A stretch of DNA of 64,000 bases, from assembly GCF_019703515.2 (NCBI RefSeq), contig NC_059362.1, forward strand, positions 24,488,826 through 24,552,825, in the 5' to 3' direction. The position numbers and the translations under genes are program-made. The DNA comes from Myxocyprinus asiaticus (taxonomy: Eukaryota > Chordata > Actinopteri > Cypriniformes > Catostomidae). Positions 1 to 12,999 of the stretch are shown here, piece by piece. Position 1 is the first letter of the stretch. Each line of letters begins with the position of its first letter. The notes beneath the pieces were generated by a model that ran no database searches, had not been told where the DNA came from, and saw nothing but the letters and a program-made list of their open reading frames with translations.

Positions 1-1962
1 GAGAAATTATAAATGCACTTATATTAAATCACTCAGGGTATGTTTAAAATAGGACAGGCTTTGGGTCATCAATATAAATCGAGCAATTAGCTCACATATA
101 ATTAGTACATTTTTTACTTTTTTCAAAGTCCGTACTGGCCTGTTGTGCCTGCTGGCCATATGAAATAGATGTACTAAATTACTGAAATTAAGTATATACA
201 CCAAATTTGTTCTGATGATTTTTGGCATATTAAGCTCATTCTATACTTCAGCAGATCAAAGTACACTGTAAAAAAACAAAAAACAAAACAAAAACAAAAA
301 ATTCTGTAGAAATGGAATACATTAAATATCTTTTTATTTTTATTTTTCATATATTTTTTTAACAGCTTTTAAATGACAATTTTAACAAAACTAACAGTAA
401 AAATAAAGTATACTTTATTGACAAAAGTAGCATAATTTTCTCTAATTTTATGAGAAAAAAAAGTTTTGTTTTGGCAATACATCACTGTAAAATACTGTTA
501 ATAATACATTTAAAAATGTAGAATTGCAAGAAAAGAAAGATTAAATGACTAAAGAAAGAAATATTTGGTCATTTTGCATAACTTCACTACTTTACATACA
601 TAAACTGAAAATACACTGGTATTGACTATCCTATAAGACAGTTAAAAACTACATTTTATCAGATTTTGACTTTCACTTTATCACTACATTTGTATTAATT
701 TTAAGATTTTATTGTTAAATAAGTGCATTTCATGTCATAAAAGCCTGTGTAAAACCATAGAGTTAAATAAAAAAAGTTAATAACTGTGTTTTACATTACA
801 TTTATATGACATGTAAATCAAGCATAAATTACCCATCACTACATTCCCCTATCACTATCATTCCAAAATGCAATGTATAATGCCAGTTAAAAATGGATTT
901 GGCCTGAATGAACAAAATGAACTTACTGTGCATTGAAAGAATCAATTAACATTTTTACGTGATGTGCAAAGCAAAGCAAGTACATTAAAAACATTAAAAT
1001 ATTGAGCTGGAACAGACACCTTTATTGACATGCATATTTATTTGGACATAATATCTACTTATTTATTGTACCATACATGACAAAATCGGTTTGCATGTAT
1101 TCAAGGTTTACATGCATGTTTATTCTAATTAGAGGAGTTTTATTTTGGAGAAGGAATATATTGCTGTTCAAACACATGCTGTCTCTGAGCACGCACTTTT
1201 CCTCCATCAAGATGTTCGCTGCTGTCCAAGAGGATTCAAAAGTAAGTAATTTCAAGTTCAATCATAACTTCTGTTATTATTCTTGTAATACGGGACCTAC
1301 ACAAATATAAAATTTAGATGTATTTACATAAATATTCCAAACAGTACTTAATGGTGGAAGGAGACATACAGCAAGTTGCTGGAAGTAACCTCTTAGTTTA
1401 ACTTCAGTTTAATGATGATATTTTAGGATATGTAGAATACAAAACAAACAGCAACAATTATCTAAAGAGCCTTTTGTCCGTCTACAGGATAGTATTTTAA
1501 ATGATGCAGCGCATGCTTAACTTAAGCAGCTCCTTGGTGTATCGACAGAGGTACAATTTCTACATTTTACAAGCATTTTAACACTGAGGAATTTTTGTTT
1601 AGTGGAGTTAGCCTGTGATTCTTTAGATTAAATTAACAAAATTTAAAAGGTTACTGTTGTGTAATTTAACTGAATATGCTATTCGTTTTTCTCCCATTCT
1701 AAAGAATAATGAGAGCTTAAAGGACTTGTTTGGACAAGTTTCCCACCCTAGTTTGAACAAGGTGGATGTATTTTGTTGTTCACATGGTAAAGTAAGTAAC
1801 AAGTGTGTGTGTGTATGTGTTTACTGTAAAATAGCCATATTTCTTTATTTGATCTAAATGGGCAACATAAACTGTTGTGTACATGCACAAGTTTGATCAT
1901 TTGTAGGGATGTCTTTCAATCCATTGTAAATGTAACTAGCCTTTCTTATCTCGCTGTTTCAG
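1..1962. other. AT-rich spacer, no supported gene
   Basis: This is AT-rich noncoding sequence with short A and T runs and no ORF that resembles a protein. Two short stretches end in consensus splice-donor-like sites (an open stretch starting at the ATG at 1212 and ending at 1241 before gtaagt, and one ending near 1794 before gtaagt). They could be upstream exons of the pseudogene that starts at 1963, but I could not match them to that family. Confidence 0.6.
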
Positions 1963-3312
1963 GTGTTTTCTGAGTAGCACTTTACAAACCAGAATCTACC
2001 AAACACACGTATGCAGAACTTGATCGGCACAGTCTTGTCGCTGATGACTTTATGTCTAGTCAGAAGGCATTAGAGTCGGAAAAGACTTCTGGTGAACTTG
2101 CTGAGATTCTCTTGATTCGTTACTTAAAGGTATTATGGTCTTACTTGTTTAATATTGTTCTGTGGTTCAACAGACCTTGATTTTACACAGAATAATTTGA
2201 GCCTACACCAAACTTAAAGGGATAGTTTACTAAAAAATAAAATCCTCAAGCCATCCCAGATGTGTATGACTTTTTTCTCCTGTATACAAGAGTTTTAGAA
2301 GAATATTTCAGCTCTGTCTATCCATACAATGCAAGTAAAGGATACCAAAATTTTTAAACTCCAAAAAGCCCATAAAGGCAGAATAAAATTAATCCATAAG
2401 ACTCCAGTGATTAAATTCATGTGTTCAGAAGCAATATGATGGGTGTGGGTGAGAAACAGATCAAAATTTAAGTCCTTTTTTTAACTATCGCTTCAGAAGG
2501 TGTATATTTAACCACTGGAGTCATATAGATTAGTTGACCCAAAAATGAAAATTCTCTCATCATTTACTCACCTTCATGCCATCCCAGATGTGTATGACTC
2601 TTTCTTATGCTGAACACAAATAAAGATTTTTAAAAGAATATTTCAGCTCTGTAAGGCCGTACAATGCAAGTGATAAAAGTAATCCATATGACACCAGTTG
2701 TTAAATCCATAATTAAATGAGAGAATTTAAATTTATGGGTAAACTATCCCTTTAATGGTGAGTGTACTGAAAAGTTATGTTATGTTATGTTATAATATGT
2801 TTATGTTATAAGCCCAGACAAAATCTGTGCGTGCAGAAAACTCAGAAAACAATTCTCATTTCTTAAATGTTCTACAAATTCCCCATCACTTGCATGTTGT
2901 TTGTGAAATAGTTTGGCTAATTGTGTGATGCCATTAAGAGTACAGTACTCACAGGTTCATTTAACACATTTTACCATGCATGACCCTCCCATCCACAAAA
3001 TTCTGCAGATTTTCCTAAAACATCTGCTTTGAAAGAACCAAAAATGTCTACAGATTCCATCTGGGCCTAAGCTTTCCTGTTTAGACTATTGTGAAGGTTA
3101 CAAAGCTATGAATTTGGGATAGGAACTGAAGGGTTTTAGATAATTCACAATGTTTAGGCTGAATAACACATTCAATATGTTCAGCATTGAACACTAGATT
3201 AAAAATTTACTTTCAGGATCAACATAGTGTCCACACAAGTCAAACCACTGTGCTTCGTGCACTTCCTGTGCTGCTGAGAGAAGACGCCTCAAAATTCTTC
3301 AAAGCATGTGGG
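1963..3312 (+). pseudogene. SAMD3-like teleost gene fragment, two exons, broken
   Basis: Two exon-like blocks match consecutive exons of a teleost-expanded family usually annotated as SAMD3-like or uncharacterised. Exon a is 1963-2129, after a pyrimidine-rich tract ending in cag at 1960-1962 and before a gt donor at 2130. Exon b is 3217-3312, after tttcag and before gtaaat; it is 96 bp, phase 0 and fully open. Exon a encodes a YAELDRH-type segment and exon b a segment with VLRALPVLLREDASKFFK, both typical of the C-terminal half of the family. Exon a has an in-frame TAG at 1975-1977 where the family has an aromatic residue, and a frameshift between about 2007 and 2010. No upstream SAM-domain or downstream C-terminal exons are visible, so this is a partial dead copy. 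Recognition is from remembered family sequence, not from a search. A foldback element lies in the intron and another directly follows exon b. Confidence 0.6.
2216..2754. repeat. Foldback/MITE-like element, copy A (scrambled)
   Basis: The left end reads aaagggatagtttac and the right end gtaaactatcccttta, which are inverted repeats. Inside is the gccatcccagatgtgtatga motif shared with copies B to E. A second left-end-like start at about 2530 (gacccaaaaatgaaaattct) suggests a rearranged copy or one nested in another. It lies in the intron of the SAMD3-like pseudogene. Confidence 0.7.
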
Positions 3313-3365
3313 GTAAATTACTTTATTCACACATTTCTAAATCATTTAACCTTGTTTGAAACTTC

Positions 3366-3993
3366 AAGGAATACCTCAGCCAAAAATGAAAATTCTTTCA
3401 TTATTTACTTACCCTCATGCCATCCCAGATGCGTATGACTTTCATCTGCAGATCACAAACAAATATTTATAAGAGTATTTCAGCTCTGTAAGGCCATACA
3501 ATGCAAGTGAATGGGTGTCAGAACTTTGAAGCTCCAAAAATCTGTTAAAAAAAGCATAAAAGTAATCCATACGACTCCAGTTGTTAAATCCATATCTTCA
3601 GATACAATAAACAGAGCAACAGATCAATATTTTAGTCCTTTATTTCTATAAATCACCACTTTCACATTTACATCTGAAAGCCTGTTTAGTTTAGGAGATT
3701 TGTAATAAAAAAGGACTTAAATATTGATCTGTTGATCTGTTTATTGTATCTGAAGATATGGATTTAACCACTAGAGTCTTATGAATTACTTTTATTTTGC
3801 CTTTTTGTGCTTTTTGGAGCTTCAAAGTTCTGATCACCATTCACTTGCATTGTATGGACCTATAGAGCTGAGATATTCTTCAAAAATCTTCATTTGTGTT
3901 CTGCAAAAGAAAGTAAGTCATAAACATCTGGGATGGCATGAGTTTGAGTAAATGATGAAAGAATTTTCATTTTGGGGGAACTATCCTTTTAAA
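3366..3993. repeat. Foldback element, copy B
   Basis: The element has two arms of about 280 bp in inverted orientation (about 3366-3650 and 3700-3993). The left arm carries gccatcccagatgcgtatga and the right arm its near complement, catctgggatggcatgag. The arms meet around a short centre near 3660-3700. RNA from this region would fold into a long imperfect hairpin. No transposase is present, so it is a non-autonomous element; the superfamily is not determinable by eye. Confidence 0.75.
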
Positions 3994-3999
3994 GAACTT

Positions 4000-4000
4000 A

Positions 4001-4037
<37 letters not shown>
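4000..4037. repeat. (TA)n(CA)n microsatellite
   Basis: About eleven TA units run directly into about eight CA units. The repeat abuts the left end of the Tc1-type fragment that follows. Confidence 0.9.
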
Positions 4038-4038
<1 letters not shown>

Positions 4039-4352
4039 TACCGGTCAAAAGTTTTGAAACACTTGACTGAAATGTTTCTCATGATCTTAAAAATCTTTTG
4101 ATCTGAAGGCGTATGCTTAAATGTTTGAAATTAGTTTTGTAGACAAAAATATAATTGTGCCACCATATTAATTTATTTCCTTATAAAACTAAAATGTAAT
4201 AAAAAAATATTTTTGAAATTGATGACTTGGACCAAATAATAAAGAAAAGCAGCCAATAAGTGCCCAACATAGATGGGAACTCCTTCAATACTGTTTAAAA
4301 ATCATCCCAGGGTGATACCTCAAGAAGCTGGTTGAGAAAATGTCAAGTTATG
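4038..4352. mobile_element. Tc1-type DNA transposon end fragment
   Basis: Begins with an accggtcaaaagttttgaaa terminal motif typical of a widespread fish Tc1-like family and continues into that family's subterminal sequence (tgatacctcaagaagctggt). There is no transposase frame and no second terminus, so this is a truncated end. The family assignment is from memory of similar fish repeats. Confidence 0.45.
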
Positions 4353-5421
4353 CATACTTAAGATTTAAGTTTTGATACTTGTAAAAGTAAAGGCAATCAG
4401 TTGCCTCAATTTTTTTTTTTTAAGTTAGTAGAACTTATATGGGTTTACAGTGTTTTTAAACCCTCAAAAAATTGGCCACATTTACTTCCATTTTAAGTGC
4501 CTTTCTTTAAGAAAAGGAAGGACGAGTCAAAATAGTTTTGTGGTAATCAACACAAGTACTTTTGATTGAGCTTAGCTTGTATTTAACCTGTAATATTCCC
4601 TTAAGCTTTGAATGTGATATGTACAACAGACTTTAGAACTTTTTTCCAATAAATGGATTAGTTTCATACCATGTGCTGCCTCTGTAGTCTCTTTTACAGT
4701 AACTGAAGAATGAGAAAATAGAACTGACATTTATAACTGATATTATACCTAGTTCTAGGAGCTTGAACTAATCGACTTCATCTAACATAATATAAACATG
4801 TAGGCTAAACAAGACAAGAAGGCTTAAATGTAGGAGAACATAACTGATTCAAGTTAAATGAAAACCATTAATTCACATTAAATGAACATCATTCATTGAT
4901 GTTAAACTAACACCATTCATTCAAGTTAGTTTTACATGGTCCATTTCATTGGGTTTAAATTGATTCCGTTTTGTTAAGAGAACTTGTTTCAGTCACGTGG
5001 AACCACTGCGTGCGTGCGTGTGTGCATGTGTTTGATATCATGTTTTAATTCATATTATGTTAAGGCAAAAAGGCCATAGTATTTATTTATTTTATTTTTT
5101 TCAGGGGCGGAAAACAAAAGCTGTTGTTCCCACAGCAAAAACATTTTAGAGATTGGTTTGTCAGCTTTAAAAAATTATGAACCAGTGAAAAAAGCAACAA
5201 AAGTGTAGTGTGAAAAATATACTTAAGCATTTAAAGCCATTGCTAATGAGTTCTTGTAATAAGCTGAACAAAATAATTTGTTTGTTGTTTTGTATGTTGA
5301 ATGATAATAAATAATAATAATATAAAAAGAATCAATGAGTGGTGGTGTATTTTTTATTTTATTTTATTATTATTTTCCAAAATGTTGCTATAGGCATAAA
5401 GTTTTAATTGTATAGCATAAC

Positions 5422-5423
<2 letters not shown>
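4353..5423. other. AT-rich spacer
   Basis: Nothing recognisable except a short (GTGC/GTGT) tract near 5010-5030 and scattered AT-rich low-complexity sequence. Confidence 0.6.
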
Positions 5424-5503
<80 letters not shown>

Positions 5504-5540
5504 ATTATTATTATTATTTTTATTTATTTATTTATTTTTT
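5424..5540. repeat. (TA)n microsatellite followed by TTA/TTTA repeats
   Basis: About 38 uninterrupted TA units (5424-5499) run into TTA and then TTTA units. This is a likely length-variable locus. Confidence 0.9.
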
Positions 5541-6988
5541 TTGGGCAACTGCTGCAAATGTTTTTACTATTTCAGTGATTTTAAAGTATTATGCAGACAA
5601 ATCTTACCTTGCTTCAATGACATAATTAGTTTTTTTGCAGTATATTTTTTAAATGAAGAATTACACAATGCAAAAGTACAGTTAACCTACATTTAGAGAA
5701 AATGCATTTATTTATTTATTTTACAGTTTATTAAAGTATTTGAATGAAGAAGAAGAAAAAAAAAACTTCTGTCAGTTTATGTAAACCTGGGCTTTTGCAA
5801 AGTGAAATTACATGTTTTTTTTTGTTTTTTTTTGTGTGTGTGTTTGTGTGTGTTTTATATATAAATGTCTTAGATTTACAGTATTTTTCTGTAATAACAA
5901 TAGTAATTATCTGTACTTTATCATTCTTTTAAAGATCATTTTCCTGTGTTTTAGAGGTGTATGACTCTATTCTACCAATTAATATATGTTAAAAGTAAAA
6001 GATTGCATGGAATTATAGGGAGATTCCTTGTAGAATTACAGTTACAGAAGTTAATTATGGTAAAGCTAATTACTGTTTTTTTTTTTTTTTTTTTTTTTTT
6101 TTACAGTTTATCTATGTTCTTAATCTGACAGTACTTTTTTCTGTTTTTCAACAGACATTTTCTGGCATCCCTGCTTAATAATATTATTATTAAAGTAAAT
6201 TCAGAAATAAAATAATTCAAATACATTTGAAGTATATATAATTAATTACTAATTTAGTTTTTTGACATGAGAATACCTTGGCATCTGAGGAAAACAGCAG
6301 GTCCTTTACCCCACAGTGAATATGTGGTAACTTCTTCGTTAGTGTCCTTGTTGTGGATTTAATAAAGTCACACATGGATTGACCACCATATCAATATTTT
6401 GAGGCTGAAATGCTGCCTATATGATAAGCTTTTCAAAAAAGTGCTGCTGACATTTCCAAGTTGCAATGTGGACTTACTGAAAGAACAGGATGGAAAATGT
6501 CCTGCCCCTTTTTATTTGATGACAATGGATTACACTGAAGAACAGAGGGGAAAGGAATTAAACAATGACCCTCTTTTTTATCACTCTAGTATACCTTCTT
6601 TAACCCTCAGAACTGCAATCGCAGAATCAAGCAGGGCAGTCTATATCAGAAGTAATAACCTTGAACATGTCTCTGGCAGCAATAACAGAGTGTGGTCTCA
6701 GGCTTATTTGTGGCTAAGCCAGCTACTGATTACCTTGTCAAGCAACTCTCAATGTGGAGGCTGGTGCCTTGGCAACTTTTAAGGTGTGGGAACATTCTTG
6801 TGGCTGTTTTCAAAAATAGTGCAGACAAATTACCACCTCTGTATTCAGGAAATTGTCAGGCAAATTGCCAGGTTTGTGTGTTTTTGTACTCTTCCAAGAT
6901 AGAGGAAGTTACATTTATATATTTTCATTATTTAGGCGGTGGTCTATTTATTATATGTAGTTCTTCCTTTTGCTGTAGTGTTTTTCAG
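5541..6988. other. Spacer with T-runs; no supported gene
   Basis: The stretch contains a long T-run at about 6076-6102 and TG-rich low complexity at about 5832-5855. Two overlapping open frames between 6399 and 6991 show no motif or family resemblance. I see no supported feature. Confidence 0.5.
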
Positions 6989-7722
6989 TGACCACGTTTA
7001 CATTCACTTAATAAAGCGGGTTATTCCAGGGTTTTTGCAGAAATCGCCGTTCTGAAACATCATGTAAACGAGAACTCAGATTTCCTTACGCTGTTTAAGG
7101 GATTAAGAGAAAGCGGTTTAACACACTTAGGTTTTCTCCTGGAGAAAGCTGCTTATGTGGCCATGTAAACACATAAGTGGCATTCTAACAGGTTTTTGTG
7201 TGCGCATGTGCGTGGAACAGACCGAATAACAAACATCATAGGATGGAGCCCAACAAAGAGTCAACAAAACATTTCTGGGAGTACAGTGGGAAAAGCACAT
7301 ACACTATACGATACCCATTTATAAACACCACTGTAAAATATTGACGGTCCCTCACGTTTGCAAATATGCTCCTGTACATTGAGGGAATCCTGGAGTTTTA
7401 TGTAAAGGGAAACTCCACTATTGAAGAAAAATTCCACTGCAGGTCATGATAGAAAGGTAAGGAAACAAACACAGCAACAACTCTGAAATATCTGGAAATA
7501 AAGCGAAGCAACGGAGAATAAAATTGTGAAGTCTTCCTCAGATATCATGTTTGTTATTTACACAAGTGTCGCGTGGAAATTACGTTGCTGTGGAGAAAGC
7601 TGCTTACAGACCAAGCTGAATGTATACAGGAGTAAAGAGTATGCCGCTTATACAGTGCAAGTAAACCTAAATACCGCTTTCTCGCAATAACCCGCTTTCT
7701 GGTGTTCATGTAAACGTAGTCA
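6989..7722. mobile_element. Non-autonomous DNA transposon (MITE), about 734 bp
   Basis: The left end (tgaccacgtttacattcact) and the reverse complement of the right end (tgactacgtttacatgaaca) form imperfect terminal inverted repeats. Both arms continue into an agcgggttatt motif, giving about 40 bp of imperfect repeat. The interior has a short frame starting at about 7243 (MEPNKEST...) with no recognisable domain. No clear target duplication is visible, so the superfamily is open. Confidence 0.6.
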
Positions 7723-9125
7723 ATGTCTATATGGTTCACTGAGTCTTATATTGCTAATATGATCAAATAGAGCATTTGTTAAAAAAAAAAAAAAAAAATG
7801 TAAAGGGTCTCAAAGATTTTCTATTACTAACTTTTTTTGTGAAAAGAGTATTTGGACAACTATGATCACTCCCTTGTAGTTTGTATGAAATGTATTGTCA
7901 TGTGTATTGATTCCATGACTACTCATATGCTACTGACCAAATAATAAAAAGATTGCTGGAACTCAAAGACATAAAAAACACATTCACTTTCAAAGCTGTG
8001 CCAAAATGATGGAGCAAATTGACTCAAGTTTTCTAGTCTTTCAAAAATAGTAAGTTTTAGATGGTGAAAAACTATATCAAAGCCAAAATTATCATCAAAC
8101 TTATCTGACTTGAAGATTGCCCTAAATTGTAAACAGTATTTTTCTCTTTCAGTCTTTCTTTTTGGAGTCACTCATCTGGCTGCACACTGTGTGCATCATG
8201 CTTTCTAAGAACTGGGTCAAACTCCCAGTCATGCACTCAGGATTACCTTCAGTATGTGTATCTAACTATATTCTGTATGACATATAGTTATTTGATTTTG
8301 CTTGAATGACAAGGCCGTACAGACTTTCTTAAGCCCGTCATAATTCAAATCAAACAAGCATATGGCAAATACAGAACAATCTTGTAGTTTTCTGTTTATA
8401 AAATCATTTTATATTTGAGTTTATATACAAGAATATTCTGAGACTGAAGTTAGAGAATCTAAAATAATCTGAGATTAACTATATGACAATGGTGTCTTTT
8501 GTGCAATAAAAACTAGAAGTAAAAAGATGCTTGGCCAGGGATCTTATGAATGGCTACAGTAAATGCGTATCATCTGTGACCTTTATACTGGACAGCTCTG
8601 AGGCGTGATGTCATTAGCACCTGAGGCAGTGAGGCAGGCTCTCTGTGTCATGGCATCCGAGCAGTGTCTGCATGGGGACAGACCTGCCGCTAATGATGAT
8701 GTCTGCCATACAAAGGTCAATGGAGAGAGCACAGGAGGGTTTTGAAAGAAAAACTTCTGCCAAATTTATAATTCTACAGATTGAAAGTGGTGGATGGGTA
8801 TTTCAGACTGACTGCACACCGAGTTTGGGGTCATTTTATTTCCAATTGAAAGTGATGCAAAATTGTTTAAATTTGATGTAATGTTTATCTGTACAGACAA
8901 ACACAGAAACAACTGCTGGCTGCCATGTACTTTAGTAAAGAGGTTGTTTCACTTGTTGTTGTTGTCATGGAGGACATATAATTTATACACCCTGTGCCAA
9001 GGAACATCAATGTTAATATGTTTTGTCAGGTAATTTAGTAACTAATTGCTTCATCTGATAACATCTAAATGAATTTGTTTCATTAAATTAAAAAAAATAT
9101 AATTTGATATGACTATCTGACTGAA
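7723..9125. other. Spacer
   Basis: An A-run lies at about 7781-7798. Otherwise there is no repeat or gene I can support. Confidence 0.5.
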
Positions 9126-9475
9126 ACTTGAATGAATGAATGAATGAATGAACATTACTTATATAGTGCTTTTCTGACACCACACTCAAAATGCTTTACA
9201 CAGTGAGCAGGGGACTCTCCTCAACCACCACCAGTGTGCAGCATCCACCTGGATGATGCGACGGCAGCCAGTAAGCTCACCACACACCAGCTATTGAGGA
9301 GGGAGTAGAGTTATAGAGCCAATTAATGGATGGGGATTATTAGGAGGCCATGATTGAGAAGGGCCAATGGGGGGAATTTGGCCAGGACACCGGGGTTATA
9401 CCCCAACTCTTTACGAGAAGTGCCCTGGGATTTTTAATGACCACAGAGAGTCAGGACCAATTTTCAAATTTCCAC
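9126..9475 (+). repeat. Dispersed teleost repeat containing a tatatagtgcttttctgaca motif
   Basis: An (AATG)n start at 9132-9152 leads into a tatatagtgcttttctgaca-type segment and a stretch around an accacacaccagc motif. This arrangement is widespread in fish genomes. I recognise it as a high-copy interspersed repeat but cannot name the family. There is no coding capacity. Confidence 0.45.
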
Positions 9476-10926
9476 CAAGAAATTCAAGAATTAAAGTTGC
9501 ATTCAGTAATTGTTCTCCTCTTTAAAGATGTTTACTCCTAAAGAATTTAACTGCATTTAAAAAATAAAAAAAAAATGTATCAAATCATGACCACTCACAT
9601 AAAATGTAGCCTTTATTCATATCAGTAACTTTTTAAAAGCTTTTTTATTCTACATGGAGAGGGTCCCCTCATGTGGGTTGCCATGTTAGGATCACATGAC
9701 TAGCTGAATACTACTTGCTTAATCTTAGTAACTGCCTTGTTATTGGAGACTTTGACTTATGATTCAATTCACCAAGGATAACTGTGAATAGTGAATTTTT
9801 ACACTGGTATAACTGAAAACTATTCTGTTTGAATGATGCTGCATCTGTGCCCCTAGGTTTCGGTGTAAGTTCAAGATGATATAAACAAAAACTTACAGAG
9901 TGCACCTTTAAATAAGTAATACAAATCTATATTGCATTGTTTGTCTGCTTTTATTCTTGATTTACTCTCAAACCTCAGGAGACCCACTTAGTGCTACTCA
10001 TACATTTTTTCTTTGTATTTTTTTCTGCACCAAAACAATTACCACAAGCTTTAGATGGACAGATATGATGTACAGTAACCAGTATCTGGAGAAGATATTA
10101 TGATTATATGATTATATTAATTATAATGTTAATATTCCTGTGACAGCTGTAAAACAGTTGGCACTGAAATGTTATGTTGACATGAATGTGTTTTGGAAAG
10201 CCATATACATTTAACAGAAAGTTTAGTGTGACATCTTTTGCAAGACTTAAGTCTCAAACTTCTTCTGAAAGTAAATTCCCCTCTAGAGCCAGTTCTTCAT
10301 GCTTCAATGCTAAACCAGATTTCCAAAGTGTTTTACCAGGAAATTTGTGGTCTGAAACCTTATCCTCTGCAATCTCTGTCACTCAAATCCATTTGCGACT
10401 GGCATATGAGAGAAAGAGGTTATCCGTTTGATTTACACAATGGAAAACACAATTCCTCATTCCTTGAGAGGTTTAAATGGCCTGTGATGAAATGGGTAGA
10501 ACAGCGGTTCAGAAACAAAGACAACTTCTCATCTTGCTCTCGTCAGGATGCATCATGCCTGTTATCATCAGACAGAATGAAGACTAGGTTGTTGAAATGT
10601 CACAAATGAAAAATATTGCTGATGAAAACACAAACTCTAATGCTAAAAAATGCTATCTGAAAGAATGGATCAAATGGTGGTGTGACAGTGTTTAGCCAGT
10701 GTTAATGCAAAAATAATTTCTCAGAGACATTCATTCTTCAAACATACCTGGACCTTGCCTACATCAGTTAATGCTGTAGGACAACAACTGCTGCAGTTTA
10801 AATAAAATGAAAGGATAGAGAATTCTCCAAAACTGGCAGTAGTTGGTAAGTTCAATGCTTGATGTTGATATGTAATCAACATGACATGATAATGATCTCT
10901 TACAAGCTTGGGTGGTGAACTCTATT
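9476..10926. other. Spacer
   Basis: Overlapping open frames at 10186-10609 do not resemble a known protein, and no splice or promoter context supports them. I see no other structure. Confidence 0.5.
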
Positions 10927-11923
10927 AAAGGGATAGTTTAACAAAAACAAAAAAAAATTCTCTCATCATTTACTCACCCTCATGCCATCCCAGATGTGTA
11001 TGACTTTCTTTCTTCTGCAGAACACAAACAAAGATTTTTAGAAGAATATCTTGGCTCTGTTGTTCCTCACAATGTAAATCAATGGTGACCAGAACTCAGA
11101 AGGTCCAAAAAAAAAACAAAAAAACAAAAAAAACATACAGGCAGCATAAAAGTAATCCCTATGATTCCAGTGGTTAAATCCATATCTTTAGAAGCGATAT
11201 GATAGGTGTGTGTGAGAAACAGATCAATATTTAAGTCACTTTTTACTATAAATCTCCACCTTTAACCACCAAGTGTAAGGAAGCTGACACACCAAGATGA
11301 GGATGAACCCAAATGTGGGACTTTATTGAAAACAAACAAACACTGGAGAAATAGCTTAACAGAAAGCAGATGACAGGGAGTGGACTTGACGAGGAAGGAG
11401 ATAAAGATCGCAAAAGGAGGTAGCAAAACAGTATAGTTAATGGCGATAAACTGGAGAATAGTGCAGTCTGTGTAGCTCAATGTGAGACTAGACACTGAAT
11501 GAAGAGCTGTGGGAGTATTTGAATGGTGCTTAATGAGGAATGAAATTGTCTGCAGGTGTGGATAATTAATAGTCTGGGGAGAGTGAGGGACGTGTATGAT
11601 GAGGGAGCGAGTCTGGGGGCGTGACACCAAGTAAAAAATGACTTAAATATTGATCTATTTCTCACACACACCTATTATATTGCTTCTGAAGACATGGATT
11701 TGACCACTGGAGTCTTATGGATTACTTGTATGCTGCCTTTGTGTGCTTTTTGGAGCTTCAAAGGTGTGGTCACCATTCAGTTGCATTGTGAGGGCCTACA
11801 AAGCTGAAATATTCTTATAAAAATCTTCATTTTTGTTCTGCAGAAGAAAGTCACACATCTGGGATGTCATGAGGGTGAATAAATGATGAGATCATTTAAA
11901 TTTTTGTGGAACTGTCCCTTTAA
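10927..11923. repeat. Foldback element, copy C, split by a solo LTR
   Basis: The left arm (10927-11268) starts aaagggatagtttaac and carries gccatcccagatgtgtatga. The right arm (11632-11923) carries catctgggatgtcatgaggg and ends gtccctttaa. The element is interrupted at its centre by the solo LTR at 11274-11626. Without that insertion it would be about 640 bp, similar to copy B. Confidence 0.75.
11274..11626 (-). mobile_element. Solo LTR of a Gypsy-type retrotransposon
   Basis: On the minus strand the 353-bp segment begins TGTCACGCC and ends CTTCCTTACA, the usual TG...CA of an LTR. A polyadenylation signal (AATAAA) lies near its 3' end. It is flanked by identical 5-bp duplications, CCAAG, at 11269-11273 and 11627-11631. 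There is no internal region, so recombination between two LTRs has left a solo LTR. It sits inside foldback copy C and is therefore younger than it. Open frames seen here are incidental. Confidence 0.85.
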
Positions 11924-11931
11924 GTTTTAAT

Positions 11932-12998
11932 TTAAGTAGCCTGTTGCTTCTTACATTATGTTTTACATTTGGATGAGTCCAATGCACCATTGCTAGATTT
12001 TTACAAGCAGCTTTTGGCTAAATAAACATCTATATGAATCCTTAATGGATTGCTAGCTGTAAAACTTGATACATTTCATTGCCTGTGTAACTTAATACAC
12101 AAATGATGAGCAAATTATAGATGTGATGTGATTTTTCATGTTCTGCTGCCTCTGCCGATCACTACTGACCTGAGGGCATATTGAGACTAAGGCACTCTGT
12201 TTCATTTTGTGTTGTCATTTAATTGTAAAGTTTCCCCTGCAGTGAGGGAACAGGTTGCAGTCTTTTATCCACCTGTTTCTGAACTGTTTACCAAGCTCAG
12301 CATATTAAGAAGTGAGATATGGTTAACATGAGCATATCTAGTGCACACAGAGCTGTAGATCAGGCCTTACCTTACCTCAACGCTTCTTCATCAAAAAAAA
12401 AAAATAAATAAATAAATAAATAAATAAAATAAATACAATAATTAAAGTAATATTTAAAGGGATAGTTCAACACAAAAGAAAATGGCAACAACAAAATTAA
12501 TGTTCTTCTAGCTGACCCTGTATGGAAGAGCTCTATGCTCAGTGACCCTGGAGTGAAGTAGGGTTGGAAGGAGACAGCAGAGCATGAAAATTGTTTTCCA
12601 CAGGCTCAAGGGTAAGGAGAAAGAAAACGAGTGGAGAGTAAAAGAGGAAGAGGATGTGTAAGCCATGTCAGGCCTCTCTGCTCTGCGGGAGAGGACGCTT
12701 CAGTCAGGGAACCAGAGCAGTGGGTGGAAAGAGTTTCAGCTAGAGGTGTCTGCTTGCTCCGTTGCTCCGGAGCACTTGATTAACATTGTATTTGATAGCA
12801 GCTATTTTCCAACACAGGTTTAGGAAAGTGGAGGTACATTATCAAAAGTAAAGATGTCAATATATCCTTGGCAACATAATTTGAATAATATGGGGATTTT
12901 GGTGGCGGAACACATCTCAGTGTGTTTTATTGAGTGATAAGTATACTGGGGTTTTGCAGAGAGTAAACCCAGCTTAAGATGGTTTTGGAATGTGGTAC
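11932..12998. other. Spacer with (AAAT)n and a foldback end fragment
   Basis: An A-run followed by AAAT units lies at about 12391-12436. A stray foldback terminus (aaagggatagttcaacacaa) lies at about 12456-12480. No gene is supported. Confidence 0.55.
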
Positions 12999-12999
12999 C

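Noticed and set aside
1212..1241. Possible first exon starting with ATG and ending at a gtaagt donor
   Set aside because: Too short and not matched to the SAMD3-like family; noted as spacer only.
6399..6991. Overlapping open frames
   Set aside because: No motif or family resemblance; likely chance.
10186..10609. Overlapping open frames of 81 and 123 codons
   Set aside because: No recognisable domain, no splice or promoter support.
11262..11671. Two minus-strand frames
   Set aside because: They lie within the solo LTR and foldback arm, so they are incidental.
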